64,000 bases of DNA, from NCBI RefSeq assembly GCF_017921835.1, contig NZ_JAGEMN010000001.1, forward strand, positions 551,874-615,873. Reading direction: 5' to 3'. This DNA is from Sporosarcina sp. 6E9. GTDB lineage: Bacteria > Bacillota > Bacilli > Bacillales_A > Planococcaceae. This document shows, piece by piece, positions 47,437-57,146 of the stretch. The translations under genes were made by a program, and so were the position numbers. Below the pieces are notes generated by a model. It did no database searches. It saw only the letters and a list, made by a program, of their open reading frames with translations, and had not been told where the DNA came from. How positions within the stretch are numbered: the stretch's first letter is position 1; every line of letters begins with the position of its first letter.

Positions 47437-47820
47437 ATGAGATGGCTCATCCTATTATTTATTGTCGTCCCAACAGCGGAGTTGGCGTTACTTATTTATT
47501 CGGGAAATACTTTGGGTTTATTACCAACCATCGGGATTATTTTACTCACTGGAATCGGCGGTGGCTACTTAGCAAAAAAACAAGGAACAAAAGCGTGGAA
47601 CGAGTTTAGACACAAAATGACAACAATGGAGACACCGGGAACTGCATTAATAGACGGTGTTTGCATATTTATTGGCGGACTTATGTTACTGATGCCGGGA
47701 TTTATCACCGATGCAGTCGGCCTGTTTTTGTTGTTTAAGGGTCCGAGAAATCTACTAAGGCCTTTTATTATTAGTTGGTTGGCTAAGAAAATGAAAAGCG
47801 GTCGAATTGTTATTCGGTGA
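47437..47820 (+). CDS. fxsA: FxsA-family membrane protein
   Basis: A 127-residue cytoplasmic-membrane protein with helices at about residues 2-19, 25-43 and 68-98, the FxsA motif GIGGGYLAKKQG, and the conserved GGLMLLMPGFITDAVGLFLLFKGPRNLLR stretch. The E. coli homologue suppresses F exclusion of phage T7; the normal role is unknown. AGGAGG precedes the ATG. Its last 11 bases overlap the end of ytvI on the other strand. Confidence 0.9.
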   Translation: MRWLILLFIVVPTAELALLIYSGNTLGLLPTIGIILLTGIGGGYLAKKQGTKAWNEFRHKMTTMETPGTALIDGVCIFIGGLMLLMPGFITDAVGLFLLFKGPRNLLRPFIISWLAKKMKSGRIVIR

Positions 47821-48784
47821 AAAGTGGATGTTGTTTAACTTTATAGGCAGCAAATAAGAGAAAAGGCGATAATAGAATACCTACAAAACCAAACAAGTAA
47901 ACCGAACAAGCCATGATTAAAAATGCATGAACTGGTTTAAGTTGAAAGGTTGAGGCCCACATATAGGATTCGGTAAATTGTCGCGTCGTTATTGTCAATA
48001 AATAAAGGAAAGCTAATGATATTCCAATGTATAAATTTCCCGTGTGTATGAAAAATACAATCATTGGAATCAAGAATATTCCTATTCCTAGAAAAGGCAA
48101 TCCGTCTACGAGTGAAATTAGGAACGCGATTCCAAATGGCGATTTGAATTTCAAGACGGAAAATCCAATTGATAAAATAATAAATGTTAAAAAAATCAAT
48201 CGTGCTTCAACAGAAACAAATGTGCCAATTACGCTACTTGCTTCCGAAAGTGATTTTTTAGCTTGTTTGCGCATTTCTACTGGAAAATAAACGAGAAACC
48301 AAAACCGGTTTTTTCCGGACTCTCGTAACGCAAAAAAGAAAGCCAAAAGGAAAATGAAAAAACTAATGAGCCGTTGGAACAAGGTTTGGATCATCAAGAG
48401 TGTATATTCAAGAATTGCCTGTCCATATTGAATGATCTTACTTTCGAGGAAAGAAAGCACTTTGCTAATCATATTGGTATTTAATGTTAAGGGCGTGAGG
48501 TGTCGCTCAACTGCTGGAACGAGCTCCATTATTCCATGAATGCCGACATATATAAACGAGCCGGTAAGAAAGAATAGAATAAGAATAACGAAAATTGTTG
48601 CAAGCGTTAATGGTAATCTTGTCAATGAATTGACTGCAGTCAGAAGAGGTGCAGTAAAATAAGCCGCGATAACTGCAAACGCCACTGGCGGAAATAGAAA
48701 AATAACAATGATTGTTAGAATGATTGGCAGCCATTTTACCAAAAAAACTTTAGCAGTTTTTTGATTTTTATTATGAATTGACAT
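47810..48784 (-). CDS. ytvI: AI-2E-family membrane protein (YtvI)
   Basis: A 324-residue polytopic protein of the UPF0118/AI-2E transporter family with roughly seven to eight membrane helices. Conserved parts are the FPPVAFAVIAAYFTAPLL region, the amphipathic middle around VSVEARLIFLTFIILSIGF, VDGLPFLGIGIFLIPMIVFF and the GILLSPFLLFAAY end. It is shorter than B. subtilis YtvI (about 370). The substrate is unknown; some members move small ions rather than AI-2. GGAG lies before the ATG. It is convergent with fxsA and divergent from citZ. Confidence 0.82.
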   Translation of the reverse strand: MSIHNKNQKTAKVFLVKWLPIILTIIVIFLFPPVAFAVIAAYFTAPLLTAVNSLTRLPLTLATIFVILILFFLTGSFIYVGIHGIMELVPAVERHLTPLTLNTNMISKVLSFLESKIIQYGQAILEYTLLMIQTLFQRLISFFIFLLAFFFALRESGKNRFWFLVYFPVEMRKQAKKSLSEASSVIGTFVSVEARLIFLTFIILSIGFSVLKFKSPFGIAFLISLVDGLPFLGIGIFLIPMIVFFIHTGNLYIGISLAFLYLLTITTRQFTESYMWASTFQLKPVHAFLIMACSVYLFGFVGILLSPFLLFAAYKVKQHPLFTE

Positions 48785-48813
48785 CTTAAACTCCTTTACT
48801 AATTATTATAAAA

Positions 48814-48828
48814 ATAAGCGTTTTCATT
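48814..48828 (-). promoter_or_regulatory. Weak cre-like site overlapping the citZ -35
   Basis: On the minus strand AATGAAAACGCTTAT matches cre WTGNAARCGNWWWCA except at the last two bases. It touches the -35 box at 48827. citZ of B. subtilis is a known catabolite-repressed gene. Confidence 0.4.
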
Positions 48829-48855
48829 CACAAAGATGACAAAGTTGACTATAAT
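48827..48855 (+). promoter_or_regulatory. SigA promoter of citZ
   Basis: TTCACA (48827-48832), a 17-base spacer and a perfect TATAAT (48850-48855). The leader to the citZ start is about 100 bases. Confidence 0.75.
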
Positions 48856-48964
48856 GAATTATGTAAGCAAAAAAAGAATAAGAAGATAAATGTTGAAAGG
48901 CCGCTACACCACTTTAAATACGATTGTGCGAAGTATGGCCCCATAAACAAAAGGAGCGATTTAC

Positions 48965-50080
48965 ATGACATCAACCAAGGGATTAGAAGGAGTCGTCGCG
49001 ACACAGTCTGCCATCAGTTCAATTATTGATGATACTCTTACATATGTCGGATATGACATTGACGACCTCGCTAATAATGCCAGTTTTGAAGAAGTTATCT
49101 ATCTTCTTTGGCATCAGCGATTACCAAAAGAGGACGAGCTTGCTGAACTTAAACATCAACTAATTTCAAATATGACAGTTCCTCAGGAAGTATACGATCA
49201 CTTTAAAATGTATCCAATTGACAAAGTACATCCTATGTCGGCTTTGCGCACTGCAGTTTCCCTTCTCGGATTATACGATGAAAAATCAGAAGATATGTCC
49301 GATGAAGCAAACTATGAAAAAGCGATTAAAATCCAAGCCAAAATTGTTACTTTGGTAACGGCATTCGGTCGAATCCGTAAAGGGTTAGAACCAATCGCTC
49401 CAAAAGCAGATTTAGGTTATGCTGCAAACTTCTTATACATGTTATCTGGAAATGAGCCTGATGCAATTGAAGTTGAAGCTTTCGACAAAGCGCTTGTACT
49501 TCATGCAGACCATGAATTGAATGCATCTACATTTACTGCACGCGTATGTGTAGCAACATTGTCGGATATGTACTCGGGCGTAACAGCAGCAATCAGTGCT
49601 CTAAAAGGTCCTTTACACGGCGGAGCGAATGAGCAAGTCATGAAAATGCTTGCGGAAATCGGTTCGGTAGACAAGGCAGAAGCTTATATTAAAGATAAAC
49701 TTGCAAACAAAGAAAAGATTATGGGATTCGGCCACCGTGTTTACCGTAAAGGTGATCCACGTGCGAAACATCTTCGTGAAATGTCCAAAAAACTTACGGC
49801 ATTACGCGGTGAGGAAAAATGGTACGAGATGTCTGTTAAGATTGAAGAAGTCTTTACAGCTGAAAAGAATCTACCACCAAACGTAGATTTCTATTCTGCA
49901 TCTGTCTATCATTCTCTTGGCATTGATCATGATTTGTTCACGCCGATTTTTGCAGTTTCGCGTGTATCAGGTTGGATTGCGCATATTCGCGAGCAATATG
50001 CAAACAACCGCTTAATCCGTCCACGTGCGGATTATACTGGTCCAGGCATGCAGAAATATGTTCCAATTAACGAACGATAA
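48965..50080 (+). CDS. citZ: Citrate synthase
   Basis: Entry enzyme of the TCA cycle. The 371-residue product is of the short Gram-positive type. Catalytic histidines lie in LHADHELNASTFTARV and GFGHRVYRKGDPRAKHL, the substrate loop is LKGPLHGGANEQVMKML, and the aspartate region is VDFYSASVYHSLGI. AAAGGAG is eight bases before the ATG. It is first in the citZ-icd-mdh order, has a strong promoter of its own and possible CcpA control. Confidence 0.97.
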   Translation: MTSTKGLEGVVATQSAISSIIDDTLTYVGYDIDDLANNASFEEVIYLLWHQRLPKEDELAELKHQLISNMTVPQEVYDHFKMYPIDKVHPMSALRTAVSLLGLYDEKSEDMSDEANYEKAIKIQAKIVTLVTAFGRIRKGLEPIAPKADLGYAANFLYMLSGNEPDAIEVEAFDKALVLHADHELNASTFTARVCVATLSDMYSGVTAAISALKGPLHGGANEQVMKMLAEIGSVDKAEAYIKDKLANKEKIMGFGHRVYRKGDPRAKHLREMSKKLTALRGEEKWYEMSVKIEEVFTAEKNLPPNVDFYSASVYHSLGIDHDLFTPIFAVSRVSGWIAHIREQYANNRLIRPRADYTGPGMQKYVPINER

Positions 50081-50142
50081 AAAAACTTGGTGGCTTCTTT
50101 AATAGCCTAGCCCTATGATTTTGAATTTAGGAGGAATTTTTA

Positions 50143-51411
50143 ATGACAAACGGTGAAAAAATAACAGTATCAAATGGTGTTTTGAACGTTCCAAACAATC
50201 CAGTAATCCCATTTATAATCGGTGACGGTACAGGTCCTGATATTTGGAATGCAGCTTCACGTGTACTAGAAGCAGCAGTTGAAAAAGCGTATGACGGCGA
50301 GAAAGAACTCGTGTGGAAAGAAGTTCTTGCAGGAGAAAAAGCATTCAACGAAACTGGCGAATGGCTACCACAAGAAACACTAGATACAATTGAAGAGTAT
50401 TTAATCGCTATTAAAGGACCACTTACAACGCCAATCGGCGGAGGTTTCCGTTCATTGAACGTTGCACTTCGTCAAGAACTTGATCTATACACATGTATTC
50501 GTCCAGTGCGTTACTTTGAAGGTGTTCCTTCACCAGTTAAGCGTCCTGAAGATTGCGACATGGTTATCTTCCGTGAAAACACAGAAGATATTTATGCAGG
50601 TATCGAGTATGAAAAAGGAACAGACGAAGTTAAAAAATTAGTTAACTTCCTACAAGATGAAATGGGCGTTAAAAACATACGTTTCCCAGAAACATCAGGT
50701 ATCGGTATTAAGCCGGTTTCAGAAGATGGTACAAAACGTCTGGTTCGCGCTGCGATCAATTACGCACTTGATGAAGGACGTAAATCAGTGACGCTTGTTC
50801 ATAAAGGAAACATTATGAAATTCACTGAAGGCGCATTCGCAACTTGGGGTTATGAAGTTGCTGAACAAGAATTCGCAGACAAAGTATTTACATGGAGACA
50901 GTACGACAAGATTAAAGACGCGGAAGGTACTGACGCCGCAAACAAAGCACAAGAAGACGCTGAAGCATCAGGCAAGATCATCATCAAAGAAGCAATCGCT
51001 GATATCTTCTTGCAGTTGATCCTTACTCGTCCAAAAGAGTATGATGTTGTTGCAACAATGAACTTAAACGGTGACTATATTTCTGATGCACTAGCTGCAC
51101 AAGTTGGCGGAATCGGAATTGCACCGGGCGCGAACATCAACTATGTTTCAGGACATGCTATTTTCGAAGCAACTCACGGTACAGCACCAAAATATGCTGG
51201 ACTAGACGTAGTTAACCCTTCATCAGTCCTACTATCAGGTGTACTCATGCTTCAACACCTTGGATGGAATGAAGCAGCGAAAATGATTGAAGAGTCGATT
51301 GAAAAGACAATTGCTTCTAAAGTTGTCACATATGACTTTGCACGCCTAATGGAAGGTTCAACTAAAGTTAAAACTTCCGAGTTTGCGGATGAGTTAATCA
51401 AAAATCTATAA
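50143..51411 (+). CDS. icd: Isocitrate dehydrogenase (NADP)
   Basis: Oxidative decarboxylation of isocitrate to 2-oxoglutarate. The 422-residue product has [15 protein letters not shown], the phosphorylatable-serine substrate loop [55 protein letters not shown] and [14 protein letters not shown]. The spacing of the large insert is as in B. subtilis Icd. AGGAGG precedes the ATG. It sits 62 bases after citZ with no clear terminator, so co-transcription is likely. Confidence 0.97.
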   Translation: MTNGEKITVSNGVLNVPNNPVIPFIIGDGTGPDIWNAASRVLEAAVEKAYDGEKELVWKEVLAGEKAFNETGEWLPQETLDTIEEYLIAIKGPLTTPIGGGFRSLNVALRQELDLYTCIRPVRYFEGVPSPVKRPEDCDMVIFRENTEDIYAGIEYEKGTDEVKKLVNFLQDEMGVKNIRFPETSGIGIKPVSEDGTKRLVRAAINYALDEGRKSVTLVHKGNIMKFTEGAFATWGYEVAEQEFADKVFTWRQYDKIKDAEGTDAANKAQEDAEASGKIIIKEAIADIFLQLILTRPKEYDVVATMNLNGDYISDALAAQVGGIGIAPGANINYVSGHAIFEATHGTAPKYAGLDVVNPSSVLLSGVLMLQHLGWNEAAKMIEESIEKTIASKVVTYDFARLMEGSTKVKTSEFADELIKNL

Positions 51412-51418
51412 TATAATA

Positions 51419-51441
51419 AGGGGGGGACTTGTTCCCCCTAT
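51419..51441 (+). terminator. Short hairpin between icd and mdh
   Basis: ggggg (ending at 51427, approximate) pairs with ccccc after acttgtt. There is no T tract, so it is more likely an attenuating or mRNA-stabilising hairpin than a full terminator. Confidence 0.45.
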
Positions 51442-51468
51442 ACATATGAATAAAAGGAGAGTAACCTC

Positions 51469-52407
51469 ATGACAATGACACGCAAGAAAGTATCGGTTAT
51501 CGGTTCCGGCTTCACTGGCGCAACAACTGCATTTCTTTTGGCACAAAAAGAATTAGCTGACATTGTTCTTGTTGATATTCCTCAAATGGAGAATCCAACA
51601 AAAGGGAAGGCACTTGATATGCTTGAAGCAGGTCCTGTTCAAGGATTTGATGCAAACATTATTGGCACTTCAGATTACGCGGATACGCAGAATTCTGATA
51701 TTGTAATCATTACTGCAGGGATTGCACGTAAACCAGGCATGAGCCGTGATGATTTAGTGCAGACTAACCAAAAGATCATGAAAGCCGTAACAAGTGAAAT
51801 TGTGAAGTATTCTCCAAATTCAACAATCATCGTTTTAACGAATCCTGTTGATGCGATGACATATACTGTTTATCAAGCATCCGGTTTCCCGAAAGAACGT
51901 GTAATCGGACAATCGGGCGTATTGGACACTGCACGTTTCCGTACGTTTGTAGCGCAGGAGCTTAACCTTTCCGTAAAAGATGTAACAGGATTTGTTCTTG
52001 GTGGGCATGGGGATGATATGGTTCCACTTGTACGCTATTCTTATGCAGGCGGAATTCCATTAGAAACTTTAATTTCACCAGAACGTCTTGAAGAAATCGT
52101 TGATCGCACGCGTAACGGCGGAGCGGAAATTGTAAACCTTCTAGGCAATGGTTCTGCCTATTATGCACCTGCAGCTTCACTAGTCGAAATGGCTGAAGCA
52201 ATATTAAAAGACCAAAAACGTGTTCTCCCTGCAATTGCTTATTTGGAAGGCGAATATGATCTTGATGGAATATACCTAGGCGTACCAACTGTTTTGGGTG
52301 CTAGAGGCATTGAAAAGATTATTGAACTCGACTTAACAGAAGATGAAAAAATTGCTCTATCCAAATCTGCAGATTCAGTGAGAGCCGTAATGAAAGTATT
52401 GGCGTAA
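51469..52407 (+). CDS. mdh: Malate dehydrogenase
   Basis: Oxidises malate to oxaloacetate with NAD; LDH-like type. The 312-residue product has the Rossmann motif [35 protein letters not shown] with the substrate arginines, [36 protein letters not shown], and the catalytic histidine in [16 protein letters not shown] precedes the start; a second in-frame ATG two codons on is possible. It is the third gene of citZ-icd-mdh and a terminator follows. Confidence 0.97.
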   Translation: MTMTRKKVSVIGSGFTGATTAFLLAQKELADIVLVDIPQMENPTKGKALDMLEAGPVQGFDANIIGTSDYADTQNSDIVIITAGIARKPGMSRDDLVQTNQKIMKAVTSEIVKYSPNSTIIVLTNPVDAMTYTVYQASGFPKERVIGQSGVLDTARFRTFVAQELNLSVKDVTGFVLGGHGDDMVPLVRYSYAGGIPLETLISPERLEEIVDRTRNGGAEIVNLLGNGSAYYAPAASLVEMAEAILKDQKRVLPAIAYLEGEYDLDGIYLGVPTVLGARGIEKIIELDLTEDEKIALSKSADSVRAVMKVLA

Positions 52408-52415
52408 ATAACACA

Positions 52416-52441
52416 CGGGTAGCGAGAGCTGCTCGTTTTTT
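52416..52441 (+). terminator. Terminator after mdh
   Basis: cgggtagc (52416-52423) pairs with gctgctcg (52428-52435) using G-T wobbles, with a gaga loop and a T run. Confidence 0.8.
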
Positions 52442-52473
52442 AACTTTTAATGATACTTAGGGAGGAATTCAGA

Positions 52474-52950
52474 TTGATTCTAGGTAAAAAGAGAAGGCTA
52501 GGCAGGAAAATCGAAGAGATAACAGTTGGAGAAAAGTTAAAGCTCACGGAAAAGATAGAAGACAAAGATTTACTTTTATATCTTGGGCTAACGAATGATG
52601 GAAATCCACTTTACATTCAACATGATTATGCATCGCAAACGCCGTACGAAAATCCTATCGTTCCAACAATCATGTTGACGGGCATTATTTCTTCCGCTAT
52701 TTCAAAATATTTACCGGGTCCTGGTTCACATATTGTGGAACAACATCTCGAATTTCCTAAGCCTGTATATCATTATGCAACGATAGATTTTCTGTTGGAA
52801 GTAATCGAAGTCGACCACTCGACTAACAAAATAATCGTTAAAGTGGAAGCGTCAGATGGAGACAAAGATGTTGTAGTTGCGGGAGAGGTCAAAGTAATCC
52901 CTCCTATTGTTGAAGATCGACTTATTTCTGAAGCGATGGAGAATTTCTGA
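52474..52950 (+). CDS. MaoC-like hotdog-fold protein
   Basis: A 158-residue protein of the MaoC/hydratase hotdog family: ITVGEKLKLTEKIEDKDLLLYLGLTNDGNPLYIQHDYA resembles the hydratase active-site region (D...NP.H), followed by NPIVPTIMLTGIISSAISKYLPGPGSHIVEQHLEFPKPV. A hydratase or thioesterase role on an acyl-CoA is possible; the substrate is unknown. The start is TTG at 52474 behind AGGGAGG; the ATG at 52450 lies before that site. It is followed closely by phoP. Confidence 0.8.
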   Translation: MILGKKRRLGRKIEEITVGEKLKLTEKIEDKDLLLYLGLTNDGNPLYIQHDYASQTPYENPIVPTIMLTGIISSAISKYLPGPGSHIVEQHLEFPKPVYHYATIDFLLEVIEVDHSTNKIIVKVEASDGDKDVVVAGEVKVIPPIVEDRLISEAMENF

Positions 52951-52970
52951 TTGGATGGGTGATGGCGTTA

Positions 52971-53669
52971 ATGCAAAGAATACTTATCGTTGAAGATGAA
53001 CTGCCGATTCGAAAGTTACTGGAATATAACTTAAAGCTATCTGGATATGAAACGATTAGCGCAGCAGACGGAGAAGATGCGATTGAATTGGTGCAAAGTG
53101 AACAGCCCGACTTAATTGTCCTTGACATCATGTTGCCTAAGTTAGATGGGATAGAAGTATGTAAAAACCTGCGTTCGCAGGGGATTAACATTCCAATCAT
53201 CATGCTTACTGCAAAAGGCGATGAATTTGACAAAGTACATGGATTAGAAATCGGCGCGGATGATTATATGACAAAGCCTTTTAGTCCAAGAGAAGTCGTT
53301 GCCCGTATCAAAGCAGTTCTCAGAAGAACCCAGGTAGAGAGTGGTAATGGAAAGGTTGAAGAGACATTACGCTCCGGTCCGCTTAAAGTATATCTGGATC
53401 GATATGAAGTCTATCTGCAGGGAGAAAAACTGGATTTTACACCGAAGGAATTTGAACTACTAGCTTATTTTATTCAAAATAAAAATCGTGTCCTCTCACG
53501 CGACTTATTATTAAGTGCTGTATGGAATTATGATTTTGCAGGTGATACGCGAATTGTCGATGTCCATGTAAGTCATTTGAGAGAAAAAGTAGAAAAAGAT
53601 ACCAAAAAACCGCAATTTATCAAAACGGTAAGAGGCATCGGATATAAATTCGAGGAGCTGGATTTGTGA
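52971..53669 (+). CDS. phoP: Phosphate-response regulator PhoP
   Basis: An OmpR-family response regulator of 232 residues. The receiver domain has the acidic pair EDE, phospho-aspartate in LIVLDIMLPKLDG, MLTAKG and DDYMTKPFSPREV. The winged-helix effector domain is at about 130-228. The signature and location match Bacillus PhoP, which controls phosphate-starvation genes. The start is at MQRILIVEDE behind GGTGAT; in-frame GTG and ATG codons just upstream form part of that site. Its stop overlaps the phoR start (TGATG). Confidence 0.93.
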   Translation: MQRILIVEDELPIRKLLEYNLKLSGYETISAADGEDAIELVQSEQPDLIVLDIMLPKLDGIEVCKNLRSQGINIPIIMLTAKGDEFDKVHGLEIGADDYMTKPFSPREVVARIKAVLRRTQVESGNGKVEETLRSGPLKVYLDRYEVYLQGEKLDFTPKEFELLAYFIQNKNRVLSRDLLLSAVWNYDFAGDTRIVDVHVSHLREKVEKDTKKPQFIKTVRGIGYKFEELDL

Positions 53670-55090
53670 TGAAAGGTCTATACGGCCGTCTCGTACTTGC
53701 AAACATATTATTTTTATCGGTTCTACTAACTGGCCTAGGAATTGTACTGGGCCAGTTTTTTCCCTTATTCAATCAAAGCGCCGACCCAATTATTAAACGT
53801 GATTATTTACTTTTTCTATTGATTGTATTACTGACCGCATTATTCGTTTCGCTCTTTATAATTACGCGTTTATTATTGCAATATATTAAACCGATTGATG
53901 AAGTAACCGCCAATGCGATTAAGCTTGCGGATGGGGATTATTCTATACATACTGCAATTATTGAAAAAGAACGAAAAAATGATCTTTCATTAGCAATTTC
54001 CACGATTTCACAATCGATGCAAAAAATTTCGAAAGAACAAGAAATGGAAAAAGAACGATTAAATACGCTAATTGAAAGCATGGGAAACGGCCTCTTAATG
54101 TTCGGAAGAGGCGGGACGCTTAATCTCGTTAACGGTGTTTTTAGAAAAACATTTGGGTTTAAGGTTGATGAGGAGTTAATTGGAAAAACAGTGAATTCTC
54201 TTGACCTACCTAGAGAACTTGATCGTCTTATTGAGGATGTCTATATGACTGAACAATCTCGCGAAACCCAATTGAATTTACAAGTTAATGGCATGTCTTC
54301 TGCCGTGAAGGTATACGGGGCGCCAGTCATCGGAAATTACGGTAATTGGTTGGGGATTGTCGTTGTCATTCATGATATCACTGAATTAGTAAGGCTTGAA
54401 AAAATTCGAAAAGACTTTGTAGCAAATGTTTCTCACGAACTAAGAACCCCTGTAACTTCGATTAAAGGATTTGCGGAAACTTTACTTGACGGTGCCATGA
54501 ACGATCAAACGGTTATGAAAGAGTTTCTAGAAATCATACAAAAGGAAAGCAATCGACTGAAGCGATTGATCGATGAATTATTAGTATTGTCAGACGTTGA
54601 GCGAGAAGGTTTCACGCTACAATACAGTGAAGTCGGGTTAAGGAAAATGATTGAAGAAGCTATACAAGTTGTAAGTGGTCGTATTGAAGAGAAGGAAATG
54701 GTTGTTAGTTTTGATATGCCCATTGAAATTATCATTGACGGTGACGAAGGCCGCTTAATACAAGTGATGGTTAACCTGCTGTCAAACGCAATCAGTTACT
54801 CCATGAAAGCTAAGCCGATAACGATAAAAGTTATAGAACTTGAAGAAGATGTTGTCATTAGTGTTAAAGACGAAGGGATAGGAATTAAAGAATCGGAGTT
54901 AGAAAGACTGTTTGAAAGGTTTTATCGAGTAGATCGCGCTAGAAGTCGTGATTCGGGTGGCACGGGACTAGGACTAGCGATTGTAAAACATTTGATAGAA
55001 GTTCATGGAGGAACGATACAAGTGGATAGTGAACTTAATGTGGGAACTTGTTTCACATTAAGGATTCCGAGGCAGAAACGAAACTATTAA
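53669..55090 (+). CDS. phoR: Sensor histidine kinase PhoR lacking the extracytoplasmic domain
   Basis: The kinase partner of PhoP, 473 residues. Order: membrane helix 1 (about 8-30), a loop of only about 15 residues, helix 2 (about 45-67), HAMP (about 68-120), PAS (about 130-235), HisKA with FVANVSHELRTPVTSIKG, and an ATPase domain with NLLSNAISYS, DEGIGI and GGTGLGLAIVKHL. B. subtilis PhoR is about 579 residues; the missing 105 correspond to its extracellular sensor. The PAS and membrane regions, or the phosphate transporter and PhoU, would have to supply the signal. Translationally coupled to phoP. Confidence 0.92.
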   Translation: MKGLYGRLVLANILFLSVLLTGLGIVLGQFFPLFNQSADPIIKRDYLLFLLIVLLTALFVSLFIITRLLLQYIKPIDEVTANAIKLADGDYSIHTAIIEKERKNDLSLAISTISQSMQKISKEQEMEKERLNTLIESMGNGLLMFGRGGTLNLVNGVFRKTFGFKVDEELIGKTVNSLDLPRELDRLIEDVYMTEQSRETQLNLQVNGMSSAVKVYGAPVIGNYGNWLGIVVVIHDITELVRLEKIRKDFVANVSHELRTPVTSIKGFAETLLDGAMNDQTVMKEFLEIIQKESNRLKRLIDELLVLSDVEREGFTLQYSEVGLRKMIEEAIQVVSGRIEEKEMVVSFDMPIEIIIDGDEGRLIQVMVNLLSNAISYSMKAKPITIKVIELEEDVVISVKDEGIGIKESELERLFERFYRVDRARSRDSGGTGLGLAIVKHLIEVHGGTIQVDSELNVGTCFTLRIPRQKRNY

Positions 55091-55139
55091 CCATTAGGTT
55101 CGTATAGAGAGAGGAAGCAAATCGTAAGGGGGATTATCA

Positions 55140-56105
55140 ATGAGTGTTAAAAGAATAATCACGATGATTAGTATGGGTATTTTAGGAATTTTGCTCCTCA
55201 TAGTTGGTTTTACAACCTGGTACACAGTCGATGAATCAGAACAGGCAGTTGTGATTACATTCGGTAAAGCGAACACGGAAGTCACAAATTCAGGATTACA
55301 TTTTAAACTTCCTTGGCCAATTCAGCATGTTGAAATTTTATCTAAAGAGACTTTCAGTTTGAAATTTGGTTATAAGCAAGAAGACGGGGAAGTTGTCGAC
55401 TTTGATCCTGAAACGAAAATGATTACAGGAGATGAATACATCGTATTAACCGATTTGGTTGTTCAATGGAAAATTACAGAACCAACCAAGTATTTATTTC
55501 ATTCTGAGAATCCCAAGGAGATTTTGCATGATGCAACATCCGCTTCGATTCGGTCAATTATCGGGAGCTCTACGATTGATGCGGCATTAACGGATGGAAA
55601 AGCGGAAATAGAGGCAGAAACCAGAGAGCTTCTAGCTACTTTAGTTGATAAGTATGATATCGGTATAGTTATCCAAGGTGTGAAACTTCAAGATGTAGAA
55701 TTACCCAACGCTGAGGTACGGGCTGCATTTACAGCGGTTACAGATGCTCGTGAAACGAAAAACACAAAAATTAACGAAGCTAGAAAATACGAAAACCAAA
55801 AAAGTAGTGAAGCAATCGGTGAGCGCGATGCAATCATTTCCCGTGCAACCGGTCAAAAAACAGCCCGTATTGAACAAGCGCGTGGTGACGTATCTCTTTT
55901 CAATAAACTACATGCAGAATACAAAGACAATAAAGAAATAACTCGTGAACGTTTAATCTTGGAAACGCTTGAACAGGTGTTGCCGAAAGCTAAAATTTAT
56001 ATTATGAATGACAACGGTGAAACAGTTAAATATTTACCATTGCAACAATTGGAGAACACTTCACCTCCAGTCCCGACTAAAGACGAAGAGGAGGATGATG
56101 AATAA
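55140..56105 (+). CDS. hflK: SPFH-domain protein HflK
   Basis: A membrane-anchored stomatin/prohibitin-family protein of 321 residues. The N-terminal membrane helix (about 7-29) is followed by the SPFH domain (VDESEQAVVITFGKANTEV, then GLHFKLPWPI) and a long coiled-coil (about 215-280). The C-terminus is acidic. HflK and HflC form a cage around FtsH and limit its proteolysis in E. coli. The start ATG follows AAGGGGGA, and its stop overlaps the hflC start (TAATG). The pair is inserted between phoR and polA. Confidence 0.9.
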   Translation: MSVKRIITMISMGILGILLLIVGFTTWYTVDESEQAVVITFGKANTEVTNSGLHFKLPWPIQHVEILSKETFSLKFGYKQEDGEVVDFDPETKMITGDEYIVLTDLVVQWKITEPTKYLFHSENPKEILHDATSASIRSIIGSSTIDAALTDGKAEIEAETRELLATLVDKYDIGIVIQGVKLQDVELPNAEVRAAFTAVTDARETKNTKINEARKYENQKSSEAIGERDAIISRATGQKTARIEQARGDVSLFNKLHAEYKDNKEITRERLILETLEQVLPKAKIYIMNDNGETVKYLPLQQLENTSPPVPTKDEEEDDE

Positions 56106-57103
56106 TGCCGAACGATAATAATCCTTTCAAAAGTTTTGAAGAAAGACTTTTTGAAAAGCAACAAAAACAAAAATCTAAAGGTGGCACAAAAAATCCGGGA
56201 AATCCCAAGTCGCCAATAGAAGTTAAAAAATATCTTAAATTAACGCTTGTTTTAACAGCTATTTTTGCGATAATTATCATTTTAATTGCTAATATCTTCA
56301 TAGTCAAAGAGAATGAGTATCGTGTTGTCACACAGTTTGGGGAAATTAAAAGACTCATTAAAGAACCAGGTATCAATATTAAAGTGCCTTTCATCCAAAG
56401 TGTCATGACACTACCGAAAAGCCAAATGACGTATAATGTATCAGAAGCTGAGATTAACACGAAAGATAAAAAACGAATTATGATAGATAATTATGCAGTT
56501 TGGAAAATAACAAATCCAAGAAAAATGATTTCAAATGCACGTAACATTGTTAATGCGGAAATGCGCATGTCAGAATTCATCTATTCTGTTGTACGTACGG
56601 AACTTGGTCAGCTTGATTATGTGGATGTCGTCAATGATGAAAACTCTGAACGTGGTTCATTGAACGACCGAGTTACCGAACGTGTGAATGAATTTTTAGA
56701 TGAGGGAAATTTCGGAATTGAAATTGTCGATGTGCGTATGAAACGAATTGACCTTCCTGAAGAAAACGAACAATCCATCTACACGAGAATGATATCTGAA
56801 CGTCAATCTACTGCACAGACGTATTTATCTGAAGGAGATGCAGATAAAAGTAGAATTGAAGCAGAAACAGACCGTGAAGTGACGGAAATGTTGGCGGAGG
56901 CAAGTAAAGAGGCTGCTATCATTCATGCAGAAGGTGAGTCGGAAGCTGCTAAGATTTATAATGATACATTTTCAAAAGACCCGGAGTTTTATAAACTATA
57001 CCGGACACTGCAAACGTATACGAAAACTGTTGGTGAAGATACAATGATTATTATCCCAGCAGATTCCCCTTATGCGAAAATTTTGACCGGTTATTTCGAG
57101 TAA
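56105..57103 (+). CDS. hflC: SPFH-domain protein HflC
   Basis: The second prohibitin-like subunit, 332 residues. A polar, lysine-rich cytoplasmic N-terminus (about 40 residues) precedes the membrane helix (about 44-66), then SPFH (VKENEYRVVTQFGEIKRLIKEPGINIKVPF), the HflC signature TRMISERQSTAQTYLSEG, and EAAKIYNDTFSKDPEFYKLYRTLQTY near the end. It should form a heteromer with HflK. Coupled to hflK by a four-base overlap. A long imperfect hairpin downstream may end the transcript. Confidence 0.92.
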   Translation: MPNDNNPFKSFEERLFEKQQKQKSKGGTKNPGNPKSPIEVKKYLKLTLVLTAIFAIIIILIANIFIVKENEYRVVTQFGEIKRLIKEPGINIKVPFIQSVMTLPKSQMTYNVSEAEINTKDKKRIMIDNYAVWKITNPRKMISNARNIVNAEMRMSEFIYSVVRTELGQLDYVDVVNDENSERGSLNDRVTERVNEFLDEGNFGIEIVDVRMKRIDLPEENEQSIYTRMISERQSTAQTYLSEGDADKSRIEAETDREVTEMLAEASKEAAIIHAEGESEAAKIYNDTFSKDPEFYKLYRTLQTYTKTVGEDTMIIIPADSPYAKILTGYFE

Positions 57104-57146
57104 AACAGTAGCAGGTGTCGTTTTAGATAGCCGTCGTTTTCAATTA

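Noticed and set aside
53669..53900. phoR as a frameshifted longer gene
   Set aside because: The two membrane helices and HAMP are continuous in one frame and phoP is directly upstream, so no missing segment is hidden.
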